Shown here one piece after another: positions 33,387 through 43,018 of a stretch of DNA of 64,000 nucleotides (position 1 is its first letter; each line of letters opens with the position of its first letter). Where the stretch lies: contig NZ_JACIDX010000015.1 in NCBI RefSeq assembly GCF_014196525.1, forward strand, positions 62,001-126,000, read 5' to 3'. The translations under genes and the position numbers were made by a program. The notes under the pieces were generated by a model that saw only the letters and a program-made list of their open reading frames with translations, did no database searches and was not told the DNA's origin. Source of the DNA: Novosphingobium sediminicola. Lineage in GTDB: Bacteria > Pseudomonadota > Alphaproteobacteria > Sphingomonadales > Sphingomonadaceae.

Positions 33387-35918
33387 TCAGAAGCTGAAGC
33401 GTGCCGAACCCATGACCGTGCGGCCCACCATGCTGGTGATGTTGATGATCGAGGTGTTGCCCGAGGTGCTGGCAATGCCATTGCCCGGACCCATCGCGGT
33501 CAGCGTGTTGAACAGGTTCTGGACATTCACGCCCAGTTGCAGGTTCTTGATCGGGCTGTACTTCACATTGGCGCCGACCACGGCCGCACCGGGATATTCC
33601 AGACCATTGTTGTCCACCGTGCTGGTCACGCCGGTCACGTTCGCGCCGATCGAGGCGTTGTCGGTGATCGAGTAATTGGCAGCGAACGTATAGGACAGGT
33701 CAGGAATGCCATCCGAACGGACATAGGCAGCGGTGCCCGCGGGCATCTTTTCGGCCTTGTTATACGTCAGGTTGGCGATGAAGTTGAACGGACCACGGCG
33801 ATAGGTGCCATAGAATTCCGCACCCATCGTGCGATACTTGTTGGCAATAATGCAACCCGTGGCCGAACCGCCGCACTTGGTGGCCGACAGTTCATAGGTG
33901 GTGATGTTGAAGTTCGAGCGATAGACCGTCAGTTCGGCCGTATAACGACCGCCCAGCAGGTTGCCGCCGTTCTTCACGCCCACTTCATACTGGTTGACGT
34001 AATCGCCCACCGCCGCCGCGCCGCTGGTGCTGTTGAGCGAGCCGTCCTTGTTGAAGTAACCGTTGAAGGTCATGCGGTCGGCATTGAAGCGCGACCCGCG
34101 CGAGGCGCGCACGAAGACCGACATGTTCTGCATCGGCTTATACAGGCCGCCGAACGACCACGAGGTCATCTGCTTGCTGTAATTGATCACCTCGGCCGCC
34201 GCATCAGGCAGGTAATAGGGGATCGCCGTGGTGACATAGGCGGACTTCACCGGATTATACTGATAAACATTGGCGGTATAGGCATTGCCGGTGCTGATCG
34301 AACCGGTGCCCTGGCCATGGTTGAAGTCCTGACGGACCGAACCATCGACCTGCCATGCGCCGCCGTCGAGGTTGAGGCTCAGGTAAGGCGCGTTGTCGGT
34401 GAAGGTGTAGTCGTAATTGCGCGCGCAGCACGAACCCCAGTTGTTGCCATAACCGGCAATACCATTGGCCGTCAGCAGGTTGCCCGCCGAGTCATACAGG
34501 TCCAGCATCGCCGGATTGTTGCCGCTGACTTCGCTGAAGGTCTTGTTGGTGTGCCAGTCCATCGCAACATTCTGGCTCATGAAGAACCAGCCGGCATAGA
34601 CATTGGCGCGGATCTTGCCGTTCAGGTCAAACTTGCCCGACAGTTTCAGATCGTTGACGAAGCTGCCCAGATCACGGATACGGGCATAGACGTCGGTGTT
34701 GTTGTTGAGCAGCGCGCCGGTGTAAAGCTGACCGGCATTCGGCCCGTTGGCATAGCGAACCTGCGCCACGGTGGCGCTGGTCAATTCGTTGGGCGCGGTG
34801 CCGATCACGCTCGAGGTGGGGGCAGCGTTGAAGAAGCCCGAAGAGAAACCGCCGCTGATCGCGCTGTAACGCGCATTGTTGTCCAGCTTGATCTGGGGCG
34901 TGAATTCATAATGGAACTGCAGTTGCAGCGTCTTCTGATTGGTGGTGATGCCGTTCAGAGGAGTGGTCTTGCGCGTGCCGTCGACATCGACATAGGCGAA
35001 AGAAGCGTTGTTGAGCGAATAGATCGACTGCTTGCGCGTGTCGAAATTGCTGCAAGGCCCAAGGTTGCTGACCTTGCCGCCCCAGCCGCTGCCGCCGGTG
35101 ATGTTGCCGCAGGCGATGCCGCCGGTGTCATTGGGTTCCTGCGTATCGGCCACCTTGAAGAGCAGGCGCAGATAGCCCTTGCCGTCGCCCAGTTCCTTGG
35201 TGATGTTGCCGCGGATCTGATAGGATTTCGACACGTTATAGGACGCATGGCGGGGACCATGGCCGATGTCGACGAAACCGCCCAGGTTGTAATAGAGCGT
35301 GTCGTTGATGATGCCGGAATCGCGGAAATTGACCTTGGTGTAGTCAAAGTTCACGCCCTTTTCCAGCTCGACATAGCCGCCCTCGGACTTGCTGGTCTTG
35401 CTGAGATAGTTGATCACCGCGCCCGGCGCCTGGCTGGCCATGGTGGCCGCCGTACCGCCGCGCACCGCGTCCACGCTTTCGGTCAGCGCGTCGAACTTGG
35501 TGAAATAGTCGTTGTTGCCGAACTGAATGTCGCCATACAGAACCTGCGGCAGGCCATCTTCCTGAAGCTGGACGAAGGTGGCGCCGCCGGTGGCCACGGG
35601 CAGACCGCGCACGGCAAAGTTGCCGTTACCGCCGGGGCCCGAAATGTTGGGCTGAAGACCCGGCAGCAGGCGCAGCAGGTCACCTTGCGAGGCGGGGTGG
35701 AAATCGGCGATGGTCGAGGCCGAAACCGACGAGATCGAGATCGAACTGTTCAGCTTGGTCTTGTCGCCGGTCGAGGCGGTCACGACGATGGCGTTCAGGC
35801 CATCGTCGGCGGCCGGGGCCTGTGCGGCGGGCGCCTGATCGGCGGCGAAAGCGGGAGCCGAAAGGCTGGCGAAACCCAGCGCAGCAAACGACACGCACGA
35901 CTTGAAAACTGACTTCAT
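33387..35918 (-). CDS. TonB-dependent outer-membrane receptor (sucrose/oligosaccharide type)
   Basis: 843 aa with a Sec signal peptide (MKSVFKSCVSFAALGFASLSAPAFA). The mature N-terminus has the TonB box-like NAIVVTAS, then the plug domain (about 60-180; QGDLLRLLPGLQPNISG, VRGLP, TESVDAVRGGTAATM) and a 22-strand barrel ending in the aromatic GSARFSF. Several cysteines occur in predicted surface loops. It is divergent from a sucrose-type permease operon with LacI-like operators between, comparable to SuxA/sucrose loci of Xanthomonas. ATG 35918 follows GGAGG. It is first in the minus-strand unit before the halogenase. Confidence 0.9.
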   Translation of the reverse strand: MKSVFKSCVSFAALGFASLSAPAFAADQAPAAQAPAADDGLNAIVVTASTGDKTKLNSSISISSVSASTIADFHPASQGDLLRLLPGLQPNISGPGGNGNFAVRGLPVATGGATFVQLQEDGLPQVLYGDIQFGNNDYFTKFDALTESVDAVRGGTAATMASQAPGAVINYLSKTSKSEGGYVELEKGVNFDYTKVNFRDSGIINDTLYYNLGGFVDIGHGPRHASYNVSKSYQIRGNITKELGDGKGYLRLLFKVADTQEPNDTGGIACGNITGGSGWGGKVSNLGPCSNFDTRKQSIYSLNNASFAYVDVDGTRKTTPLNGITTNQKTLQLQFHYEFTPQIKLDNNARYSAISGGFSSGFFNAAPTSSVIGTAPNELTSATVAQVRYANGPNAGQLYTGALLNNNTDVYARIRDLGSFVNDLKLSGKFDLNGKIRANVYAGWFFMSQNVAMDWHTNKTFSEVSGNNPAMLDLYDSAGNLLTANGIAGYGNNWGSCCARNYDYTFTDNAPYLSLNLDGGAWQVDGSVRQDFNHGQGTGSISTGNAYTANVYQYNPVKSAYVTTAIPYYLPDAAAEVINYSKQMTSWSFGGLYKPMQNMSVFVRASRGSRFNADRMTFNGYFNKDGSLNSTSGAAAVGDYVNQYEVGVKNGGNLLGGRYTAELTVYRSNFNITTYELSATKCGGSATGCIIANKYRTMGAEFYGTYRRGPFNFIANLTYNKAEKMPAGTAAYVRSDGIPDLSYTFAANYSITDNASIGANVTGVTSTVDNNGLEYPGAAVVGANVKYSPIKNLQLGVNVQNLFNTLTAMGPGNGIASTSGNTSIINITSMVGRTVMGSARFSF

Positions 35919-35996
35919 GATCAGATCCTCCCCCAAGAGGTATGGAACGCCCCCGGGTTATTCCGGGCAGCTCATAAAAAATCCCTCTAAACCCCA

Positions 35997-36012
35997 AAAC
36001 AATCGGTTGCAA
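35997..36012. promoter_or_regulatory. LacI-type operator, receptor side (site 1)
   Basis: AAACAATCGGTTGCAA matches 12 of 16 positions of the local consensus TTGCAATCGATTGCAA; 79 bases before the receptor start codon. Confidence 0.5.
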
Positions 36013-36018
36013 TAGCTT

Positions 36019-36034
36019 TTGCAATCGAGTGCAA
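36019..36034. promoter_or_regulatory. LacI-type operator, receptor side (site 2)
   Basis: TTGCAATCGAGTGCAA is nearly a perfect palindrome with the central CG typical of LacI-family operators, 22 bases from site 1 (two helical turns). Confidence 0.6.
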
Positions 36035-36276
36035 ATGCAATTCTGACTTTTCTTCTCCTGTGACAAATGGGCTACACTACCCGGCCCTCATCACCGGTAT
36101 GTAGACTCGGATAATCCTTCTACACCCTCGCGCACACCTGTTGAAGTTACGACAAGGCAAGTTGCGGATTACCTGCCAACCCATCAGGATCGGATCTATC
36201 CATGCTGCGCGGGGAAACTCTTCCACCACCAATCCGGCACAAGATAGAATGCGCGAATCGCAGACGCAGTAAAACT

Positions 36277-36292
36277 ATGCAAACGATTGTTG
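36277..36292. promoter_or_regulatory. LacI-type operator upstream of the permease operon
   Basis: ATGCAAACGATTGTTG, with ATGCAAACGATTG identical to the site before the GH68 gene at 39858. It lies 80 bases before the permease start. Confidence 0.55.
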
Positions 36293-36371
36293 CACTTCCT
36301 CGCAACTCAGGCTAAGCCAAAAGGACAAGAACGAGTCAGCCCCGCAAAGAGGGTGTCAGGAAAGGAAGCCC

Positions 36372-37799
36372 ATGGCCCACGCCGCCCCCGCCGATCTGGC
36401 CGTTGCCCCGGCCCGCACAGACGCACGCAAGCCGCATCTGTCGCTGCTGCGCATTGTTGAAATGAACCTTGGCTTCCTTGGGCTGCAATTCAGCTTTGGC
36501 CTGCAACAGGGCAATATGGTGCCGATCTATTCGTGGCTGGGCGCGGACGAGGCGAGCCTGCCGATCCTGCAACTGGCCGGGCCGATGACGGGCCTGTTGA
36601 TCCAGCCGCTGGTGGGCGCGATGAGCGACCGGACCGACTCGCGTTTTGGCCGTCGGACGCCCTATTTCCTGATCGGCGCGATCCTGTGCAGCCTTGGCCT
36701 GTTTCTGATGCCGCATTCCTCCAGCCTGCTGATGGCGGCCAGCCTGCTGTGGCTGCTCGATGCGGGAAATAACACCACAATGGAGCCTTATCGCGCCTAT
36801 GTCTCCGACCGGCTTAACGCCGATCAGCACGAGATCGGCTTTCTCAGCCAGAGCGCGTTTACCGGCCTTGCGCAATGCATGGCCTTTCTCAGCCCTTCGA
36901 TCCTGGTCTATTGGTTCGGGGTGGATCGCAATGCGGTGGATGCGCATAATATCCCCACGATCACGCATATTTCGTTCCTGATCGGGGCGGTGCTGTCGAT
37001 CTGCACAATCCTGTGGTCGGTGCTGCGCGTGCCCGAATTGCCCACCACGCCCGATGAGCGCGAACGCATCGCCGCCACGGAAAAATCGGCGAGCGCGGCC
37101 CTGCGTGAGATCGTTCAGGCCATTGTCGAAATGCCCCGCGCGATGCGCCAGATGGCGTGGATGAGCCTGTTCCAATGGTATGGCTTTTCGATCTACTGGT
37201 CCTATGCCGCACTTTCCATCGGCCGCTCGGCCTTTGGCACGGCGGACAAAACCAGCGCCCTGTTCCGCGATGCGGTACTGACCACCCAGCAACTGGGGGC
37301 CTTCTATAATCTGATCGGCTTTGTCGCGGCCTTTGCCATGGTGCCTCTGGCGCGGCGGTTTGGCGCATCGCGGATGCATATGGTGGCGCTGATGGCCTGC
37401 TCGCTCTGCCTGCTGATGCTACCGGGCGTTGGCGCGGGCACGGCCCATGCCCCAGCCATTTTCACCACGCTGGCCATGCCCGAACTGGGCAGCCACCTGT
37501 CGCTGATGATTCCGGCGCTGGGCCTCGGCCTTGGCTGGGCCAGCATCATGGGCAACCCCTATGTCATCCTGGCCCGCGCGATCCCGCCCGAAAGGACCGG
37601 GGTTTATATGGGCATTTTCAACATGATGATCGTGGTGCCCATGCTTATCAACGGGCTGACCTTCGGCTGGATCTATCGCCACGTGCTGAACGCCGATCCG
37701 CGCCATGCGATCAGCTTTGCCGCCCTTCTGCTGTTCTGCGCGGGCCTGACCATGATTCGCGTCCGTGACATTCCTGAGGAAAACCGCCGTGCAGCCTGA
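36372..37799 (+). CDS. MFS sugar permease, SLC45/sucrose-transporter type
   Basis: 475 aa, 12 helices, of the GPH-related sucrose:H+ symporter group (plant SUT and bacterial SuxC-like). N-terminal LGFLGLQFSFGLQQGNMVPIYSWLGA and the loop GAMSDRTDSRFGRRTPYFLIG are diagnostic; a second RRFGAS-type motif follows TM8. It would import sucrose or an alpha-galactosyl sucrose (raffinose family) after entry through the TonB receptor. GGAAAGGAA precedes ATG 36372. It is first in an operon with the alpha-galactosidase, whose start overlaps its stop by 11 bases. Confidence 0.88.
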   Translation: MAHAAPADLAVAPARTDARKPHLSLLRIVEMNLGFLGLQFSFGLQQGNMVPIYSWLGADEASLPILQLAGPMTGLLIQPLVGAMSDRTDSRFGRRTPYFLIGAILCSLGLFLMPHSSSLLMAASLLWLLDAGNNTTMEPYRAYVSDRLNADQHEIGFLSQSAFTGLAQCMAFLSPSILVYWFGVDRNAVDAHNIPTITHISFLIGAVLSICTILWSVLRVPELPTTPDERERIAATEKSASAALREIVQAIVEMPRAMRQMAWMSLFQWYGFSIYWSYAALSIGRSAFGTADKTSALFRDAVLTTQQLGAFYNLIGFVAAFAMVPLARRFGASRMHMVALMACSLCLLMLPGVGAGTAHAPAIFTTLAMPELGSHLSLMIPALGLGLGWASIMGNPYVILARAIPPERTGVYMGIFNMMIVVPMLINGLTFGWIYRHVLNADPRHAISFAALLLFCAGLTMIRVRDIPEENRRAA

Positions 37800-39837
37800 A
37801 TTCGTCACTCTCCATTCGCCCGCCTGCACAGCCATCTGGGAAGCGCGGCCCGATGAAGCACCGCTGTGGCGCTATTGGGGCCCACGCCTGCCCGATGGGG
37901 TGGTGCCCCCCGCCCCCCTGCGCGATACGCGGCCCGAGCCCAGCTTCTCGCTGCATTTCGACCAGCCGCTGTCGATCTTTCCCACCATGGGCATGGGCTG
38001 GTTCGGGCAAAGCGCCCTGATGGCCAGCCGCGCCGGGCAGGATTGGGCGCAGCAGATCACCGCAACGCGCGCGGAAAAGATCGCCGATGGCGTGATCTTC
38101 CATATGGCTGACGATGTGGCGCGGATCAGCGTGGCCATCACCATCCGCCTCAATTCGGCCACCGACACGCTCACGCTCTCCACCACACTGACCAATATGG
38201 GCGATGACGTGCTGGAGGTCAGCTTTCTTGCCTCAGGCAATCTGCCCCTGCCCGCCGATTCGGCGCATGTGCGGTCCTATGGCGGGCGGCATAACAGCGA
38301 ATTTGTCGCCATCGACGATGCGCTGACCCGCAGCCAGTGGCGGCGCGAAAACCGGCGCGGGTTGACCAGCCATGATTGCTTCCCCGGCGCGATCGTTTCC
38401 TGCGCGGATGGCGCAGCCTATGGCGCGCAACTGGCGTGGAGCGGCAATCATCTTCAGACCATCGAATGGCTGGACGACGGCCGCCGTCAATGGATCATGG
38501 GCGAGGCGCTGGCGCCGGGCGAAATGCGCCTCGCGCCCGGGCAGAGCATGACCACGCCAGAGCTTCTGGCGACATGCAGCGCGGATGGTGCGAATGGTGT
38601 GTCATGGGCGTTCCATCGCGCCATCCGGACGCGGATGACATGGCCCGATGGTGTGATGAAACCCCGTCCGGTCCATCTCAACACGTGGGAAGGTTTCTAT
38701 TTCGACCATGACCTTGATGCGCTGAAAGAGCTGGCCGAGGCCGCCGCGCGCGTGGGGATCGAGCGCTATGTGCTGGATGACGGCTGGTTTAAAGGGCGCG
38801 ATGATGACACCTCCTCGCTGGGCGACTGGGTGGTCGATGCGCGCAAATATCCCGATGGGCTGATGCCTCTGGCGCGCCATGTGGTCGACTCGGGAATGGA
38901 ATTCGGCCTTTGGGTCGAACCCGAAATGATCAACCCCGACAGCGACCTTTACCGCGCCCATCCCGACTGGGCGCTGCATATCGGGGGCCGCCCCTTGCTG
39001 GGCGCGCGCAATCAGCTCGTGCTGGACATGAGCCTGCCGCAGGTGCGCGACTATCTGTTTGATGCGGTGGCGCAGCATTTGCGCAACCTGCCGATCTCCT
39101 ATCTCAAATGGGACCACAACCGCGACCTGACCCATGCCGGAAACAGCGCGAAGTTCCGCAGCCAAGTGCTTGGTAGTTATGAATTGATGGCCCGACTGCG
39201 CTCGGCCTTCCCCGATGTAGAGATCGAGAGCTGCGCCGGTGGCGGCGGCCGGATCGATGCGGGCGTGATCGCCCATACCCATCGTTTCTGGACCAGCGAC
39301 TGCATCGACGCGATCAGCCGCGTTTCGATCCAGCGCGGTTTCCTGCAATTCATGCCGCCCGAGGTGATGGGCAGCCATGTCGGCGCCTGCCCCGCCCATT
39401 CCACCGGGCGGATGCAGTCGATGCCCTTCCGCGCGGGCGTCGCCCTGCCCGGCCATTTCGGGGTCGAGCTTGATCTGCGCAAACTGACACAGACCGAAAC
39501 GGACGATCTGGCCGCCACCATCGCGCGTTACAAAGCCCTGCGCAACCGCCTGCACCATGGACGCGTGTGGCAGGGTGAGGCGGGCGACAGCGTGGTCTGG
39601 CAGGCGCATGGCGATGAGGATCAACTCCTGCTGATCGTCACCCGCACCGCCCCCACAACGATGCGCCACCAGCCGCATCTGCGCCTCGATATGGTCGACC
39701 CGGCGCGGCGCTATCGTCTGATGCGCGATGGCGCGGCGCCGGTCGACATGGACGGCGCTTGGCTGGCCCGGATGGGTCTGCCCCTGCCCCCAATGAAGGG
39801 GGAGGAAGTGCTGGTCTATGAATTGGCCGCGCGCTGA
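37789..39837 (+). CDS. GH36 alpha-galactosidase
   Basis: 682 aa from GTG 37789. Releases alpha-1,6-galactose from raffinose, stachyose or melibiose. An N-terminal beta-supersandwich (about 1-280) precedes a TIM barrel. The nucleophile Asp is in SYLKWDHNRD and the acid/base Asp in RFWTSDCIDA, with the GH36 segments NTWEGFYFDHD and ERYVLDDGWFKGRDDD. There is no signal peptide, so cleavage is cytoplasmic, after transport. The GTG has GAGGA eight bases upstream; an earlier in-frame GTG at 37765 lacks this. It overlaps the permease gene and is followed by an operator and the GH68 gene. Confidence 0.92.
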   Translation: MQPEFVTLHSPACTAIWEARPDEAPLWRYWGPRLPDGVVPPAPLRDTRPEPSFSLHFDQPLSIFPTMGMGWFGQSALMASRAGQDWAQQITATRAEKIADGVIFHMADDVARISVAITIRLNSATDTLTLSTTLTNMGDDVLEVSFLASGNLPLPADSAHVRSYGGRHNSEFVAIDDALTRSQWRRENRRGLTSHDCFPGAIVSCADGAAYGAQLAWSGNHLQTIEWLDDGRRQWIMGEALAPGEMRLAPGQSMTTPELLATCSADGANGVSWAFHRAIRTRMTWPDGVMKPRPVHLNTWEGFYFDHDLDALKELAEAAARVGIERYVLDDGWFKGRDDDTSSLGDWVVDARKYPDGLMPLARHVVDSGMEFGLWVEPEMINPDSDLYRAHPDWALHIGGRPLLGARNQLVLDMSLPQVRDYLFDAVAQHLRNLPISYLKWDHNRDLTHAGNSAKFRSQVLGSYELMARLRSAFPDVEIESCAGGGGRIDAGVIAHTHRFWTSDCIDAISRVSIQRGFLQFMPPEVMGSHVGACPAHSTGRMQSMPFRAGVALPGHFGVELDLRKLTQTETDDLAATIARYKALRNRLHHGRVWQGEAGDSVVWQAHGDEDQLLLIVTRTAPTTMRHQPHLRLDMVDPARRYRLMRDGAAPVDMDGAWLARMGLPLPPMKGEEVLVYELAAR

Positions 39838-39857
39838 TCCGACACGTTCGCATAAGA

Positions 39858-39873
39858 ATGCAAACGATTGCCT
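39858..39873. promoter_or_regulatory. LacI-type operator upstream of the GH68 gene
   Basis: ATGCAAACGATTGCCT, containing the palindrome GCAAACGATTGC, in the 88-base gap between the alpha-galactosidase and GH68 genes. It suggests that GH68-fructokinase has its own regulated promoter. Confidence 0.55.
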
Positions 39874-39925
39874 GTTTACTGAACATCACCTATAAGGCCT
39901 GACAAGCCAGACATACCGGGAGAGA

Positions 39926-41101
39926 ATGAAAGTGACGCAGCCCAGCGTTCCCCCCTCGATTTCCACGTGGCGCGCCGATCACATCGGCGCCATCGCGCCA
40001 TCCGCGCAAAATACCATCCCGTTGATCGATCCGGCCGATGTTCACCCCATCCTGCCCGGCATCGACCTGTGGGATCTCTGGCCGCTGCAGAATGCCGATG
40101 GCAGCACGACTCTGTTTAACGGAGCCAGCCTGTGGTTCGTCCTTTGCGCCCCGGCCCTGCCCGATCCCGAGGCGCGCCATGATATCGTGCGCATCCGTTT
40201 GATGACCCATGCCGCCGATAGCACCTGGCGCGACCATGGCCACGCCTTGCCCGATGGTTTCAACCCCGGCAGCCGCGAATGGGCGGGCAGCGCCCTTTGG
40301 CATCCTGAAGCAGGCGACGTCACGCTGTTCTACACGGTCGCGGGCTATCCGGGCGAGGAAGCGCGCTCCTTTGCCCAGCGCCTGTTTCAGACCACGGGCA
40401 AGTTGAACACCGATGACTTTACCATCACTGGATGGAGCGCCCCGCACGAGAATATCATTGCCGACAATGTGCATTACACGCTGGTCAACCAGCGCGAGGG
40501 CGCGCCCGGTTTCATCAAGGGTTTCCGCGATCCGGCCCATTTCCGCGATCCCAAGGATGGCGCAACCTATATCGTCTTTACCGGCTCGCTCAAAGCCTCG
40601 ACCCATGCCTTCAACGGCTGCATCGGCATTGCGCGGGCGACCAATGACGCGCTGACCGAGTGGCAGATCCTGCCGCCGATCCTCAGCGCCGATGGGCTGA
40701 ACAATGAACAGGAGCGCCCGCTCCTCATCCATCGCGGTGGGCATTATTACCTGTTCTGGTCCACCCAGCGTAAGGTCTTTGCCCCCGATGGCCCCTCCGG
40801 CCCCAATGGCGTTTATGGCGCGGTGGCCGATGATGTGCTGGGGCCGTGGCGTCCGCTCAACGGCACCGGCCTTGTCGCAGCCAACCCGGATGACGCTCCG
40901 TTCCAGACCTATAGCTGGTGGGTGGACGCCGATCTCGATGTCTGGGGCTTTATCGACTATCCGGCTTGCACGGCGGAAACGAAAGTGGACGATCCGGCAT
41001 GGCGGCGCGCCCATTTTGGCGGTACGCCTGCGCCCACGTTCCGCATCGCGCTGGATGGCGATCGGGCATGGGTAGATCAGGCTGGGGCAGAGGGGCAATA
41101 A
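39926..41101 (+). CDS. GH68 fructosyl hydrolase/transferase (intracellular sucrase-like)
   Basis: 391 aa, five-bladed beta-propeller. GH68 markers: nucleophile region IDLWDLWPLQN, EWAGSALWHP, the RDP motif in GFRDPAHF (transition-state Asp) and the acid/base Glu in NNEQERPLLIHRGG. Closest in style to Zymomonas sucrase SacC and levansucrases. It lacks a signal peptide, so here it probably splits imported sucrose to glucose and fructose in the cytoplasm rather than making levan. The fructokinase gene starts immediately after its stop. Levansucrase activity cannot be excluded from sequence. Confidence 0.87.
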   Translation: MKVTQPSVPPSISTWRADHIGAIAPSAQNTIPLIDPADVHPILPGIDLWDLWPLQNADGSTTLFNGASLWFVLCAPALPDPEARHDIVRIRLMTHAADSTWRDHGHALPDGFNPGSREWAGSALWHPEAGDVTLFYTVAGYPGEEARSFAQRLFQTTGKLNTDDFTITGWSAPHENIIADNVHYTLVNQREGAPGFIKGFRDPAHFRDPKDGATYIVFTGSLKASTHAFNGCIGIARATNDALTEWQILPPILSADGLNNEQERPLLIHRGGHYYLFWSTQRKVFAPDGPSGPNGVYGAVADDVLGPWRPLNGTGLVAANPDDAPFQTYSWWVDADLDVWGFIDYPACTAETKVDDPAWRRAHFGGTPAPTFRIALDGDRAWVDQAGAEGQ

Positions 41102-41102
41102 G

Positions 41103-41966
41103 ATGGCGCAATATGGCCTGATCGAGGCGGGCGGCACCAAATTCGTAGCAGGGATCGCCGATGAGGAAGGCACGATCTTTGCCCGCCACCGCATCCCCAC
41201 CACCACGCCGGAGGAAACGCTGGGTGCGACCATCGGCTGGTTTCGGCAGCAGGGCCTCAAGCCCGAGGCCATCGGCATCGCCAGCTTTGGACCTTTGGAT
41301 CTCAACCGCGCCTCGCCCACATGGGGCCATGTCACCCGCACGCCCAAGCCGCATTGGAGCGGGGCGGACCTGACCGGGCCGTTTGCGCGCGCATTTGGCT
41401 GCCGCGTGGGGCTGGAAACGGATGTGAACGGCGCGGCTCTGGCCGAGGCGCGCTGGGGCGCGGGCAAGTCGGCGGGATCGCTGCTTTACCTGACCATCGG
41501 CACGGGCGTTGGCGGGGGCTTTGTTTCCGAAGGACGGTTGCTGCACGGGCTGTCGCACCCGGAAATGGGGCATATCCGTATGCCGCGCCATCCGCTCGAT
41601 CTGGATTTTGCCGGGCATTGCCCGTTTCATGGCGATTGCCTCGAAGGTCTGGCCTGCGGCCCGGCGATCATCGCGCGCTGGGGCGTCTCGCTCTCCGAAT
41701 TGCCTGAAGGCCATCCGGGGTCTGACATCATCGCATGGTATCTGGCGCAGGCCGCCGTAACGTTTCAGGCGATCATGGACCCGGCCCGCATCGTCATGGG
41801 CGGCGGAGTCACGGCCACGCCCGGCCTGCTGGACAAGATCCGCACCATGGCAGCGCAAAGCGGCGCGGGCTATTTCGTTGGCAATCCGGCCGAGGTGATC
41901 GTCGCCCCCGCGCTGGGCGACAATTCGGGCCTTTTGGGCGCGCTGGCGGTGGCGTTGGGGATCTGA
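41103..41966 (+). CDS. frk: ROK-family fructokinase
   Basis: 287 aa sugar kinase that phosphorylates fructose with ATP. ATP-binding loop near the start (LIEAGGTKFVAGIAD), IASFGPLDL, the substrate/catalytic segment TDVNGAALAEARWGAG, TIGTGVGGG, and a ROK zinc-binding segment GHIRMPRHPLD...CPFHGDCLEGLACG. It resembles Zymomonas Frk/ScrK of the ROK type. Its start codon follows the GH68 stop by one base, so the two are coupled, completing sucrose breakdown to fructose phosphate. Confidence 0.92.
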   Translation: MAQYGLIEAGGTKFVAGIADEEGTIFARHRIPTTTPEETLGATIGWFRQQGLKPEAIGIASFGPLDLNRASPTWGHVTRTPKPHWSGADLTGPFARAFGCRVGLETDVNGAALAEARWGAGKSAGSLLYLTIGTGVGGGFVSEGRLLHGLSHPEMGHIRMPRHPLDLDFAGHCPFHGDCLEGLACGPAIIARWGVSLSELPEGHPGSDIIAWYLAQAAVTFQAIMDPARIVMGGGVTATPGLLDKIRTMAAQSGAGYFVGNPAEVIVAPALGDNSGLLGALAVALGI

Positions 41967-41970
41967 TCCC

Positions 41971-42972
41971 TTACGCCGAAGCGCGCAGGACCAGTTCCGG
42001 CTCCATCACCACGCTTTGCGTATCCTCGCCCGCGATGCGGCGCACGAGCATGTCCACCAGATGCTCGGCGCCGCGCACCAGATCCTGACAGATCGTGGAA
42101 AGCTGCGGCACGGTGTGCTCGCCGATGGTCAGCCCGTCATAGCCCATCACGCGCACGTCATTCGGCGCCGACAGGCCCATGACCGCCATCGCCCGCAAGG
42201 TCTTGAGCGCAATCACGTCCGAAGCCGCCACGATGCCGATCGGCCCATCGGCGGCCTGCCCCAGAAAACCGGCGATTTCCGGCCCGAATTCATCATCGGT
42301 CAGATGCGCCGGCTCGACATGCGGCTCGCCCATACCGGCGCGCTCCAGAGCATCGCGCACGCCCTGCAAGCGCTGCTCGATCTCGCGCGTTTTGGGGTCG
42401 CCGAAAAAGGCGATCTTGCGACAACCCTGCGCGATCAGATGGCTGGCCGCCAGATCGCCGCCCTTACGGTTGTCGCTGCCCACGCTGCAATGCACCTGAT
42501 CGGCGTCATAGCCGCCCCAGACCACCAGCGGCCGGTAATCCTTGGCCACCGCGTCAATCGTGGCCGCCTGATCCGATTGCCCGATCACGATCAGCCCGTC
42601 GACGCGCCCCGATGTGGCGATCCGGTCCAGCCACGCGCTGTCGGTGGGGATCACGCGGCTGAGCAGCAGATCATAGCCGCGCTCGGTCAGCTTGTCGGCC
42701 AGCAGGCCCAGCATGGTGATGAAGAAAGGATCGGTCAGATGCTGGGCTGTTTCATGGCCCAGCGGGATCAGCACGCCGATGGTATTGGTGCGCTGAATCC
42801 GCAAATTGCGCGCCAGCAGATTGGGCCGAAATCCATGCTCCTTGGCCAGCGCCTGAATCCGTTCGCGGGTCTTGAGGCTGATCAGGGTCGAGCCTGCCAG
42901 CGCGCGCGAAACGGTGCCTGTCGACACTCCGGCCAGATCGGCCAGTTCCTTGATATTGCGAATTCTGCTCAT
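41971..42972 (-). CDS. LacI-family transcriptional repressor of the sucrose/raffinose locus
   Basis: 333 aa. The N-terminal helix-turn-helix (NIKELADLAGVSTGTVSRALAG) and hinge helix (PNLLARNLR) are canonical; residues 60-333 form a periplasmic-binding-protein-like sensor (IGVLIPLG, VDGLIVIGQSD, PNDVRVMGYDG). It is convergent with the fructokinase gene. Because five LacI-type palindromes occur in the locus, including one 47 bases upstream of its own start, it is the obvious repressor, with the inducer probably a sugar of the pathway. The ligand is an inference. Confidence 0.92.
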   Translation of the reverse strand: MSRIRNIKELADLAGVSTGTVSRALAGSTLISLKTRERIQALAKEHGFRPNLLARNLRIQRTNTIGVLIPLGHETAQHLTDPFFITMLGLLADKLTERGYDLLLSRVIPTDSAWLDRIATSGRVDGLIVIGQSDQAATIDAVAKDYRPLVVWGGYDADQVHCSVGSDNRKGGDLAASHLIAQGCRKIAFFGDPKTREIEQRLQGVRDALERAGMGEPHVEPAHLTDDEFGPEIAGFLGQAADGPIGIVAASDVIALKTLRAMAVMGLSAPNDVRVMGYDGLTIGEHTVPQLSTICQDLVRGAEHLVDMLVRRIAGEDTQSVVMEPELVLRASA

Positions 42973-43018
42973 GCCTGAGGGGCGCTTTCTGGCGAAGGAT
43001 CGGGCCTTCTCGGGCCAC

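Larger units (their letters stand above)
35919..36371. other. Divergent promoter region of the sucrose/raffinose locus
   Basis: 453 bases without a gene between the TonB receptor (minus) and the permease operon (plus). Two adjacent LacI-like palindromes lie on the receptor side (35997-36034) and one on the permease side (36277-36292). The rest contains no recognised motif; -10/-35 boxes could not be fixed by eye. Confidence 0.6.

Noticed and set aside
33039..35912. Very long open frame antisense to the TonB receptor gene.
   Set aside because: Mirror of GC-rich codon use; no family resemblance, covers a clear receptor gene.
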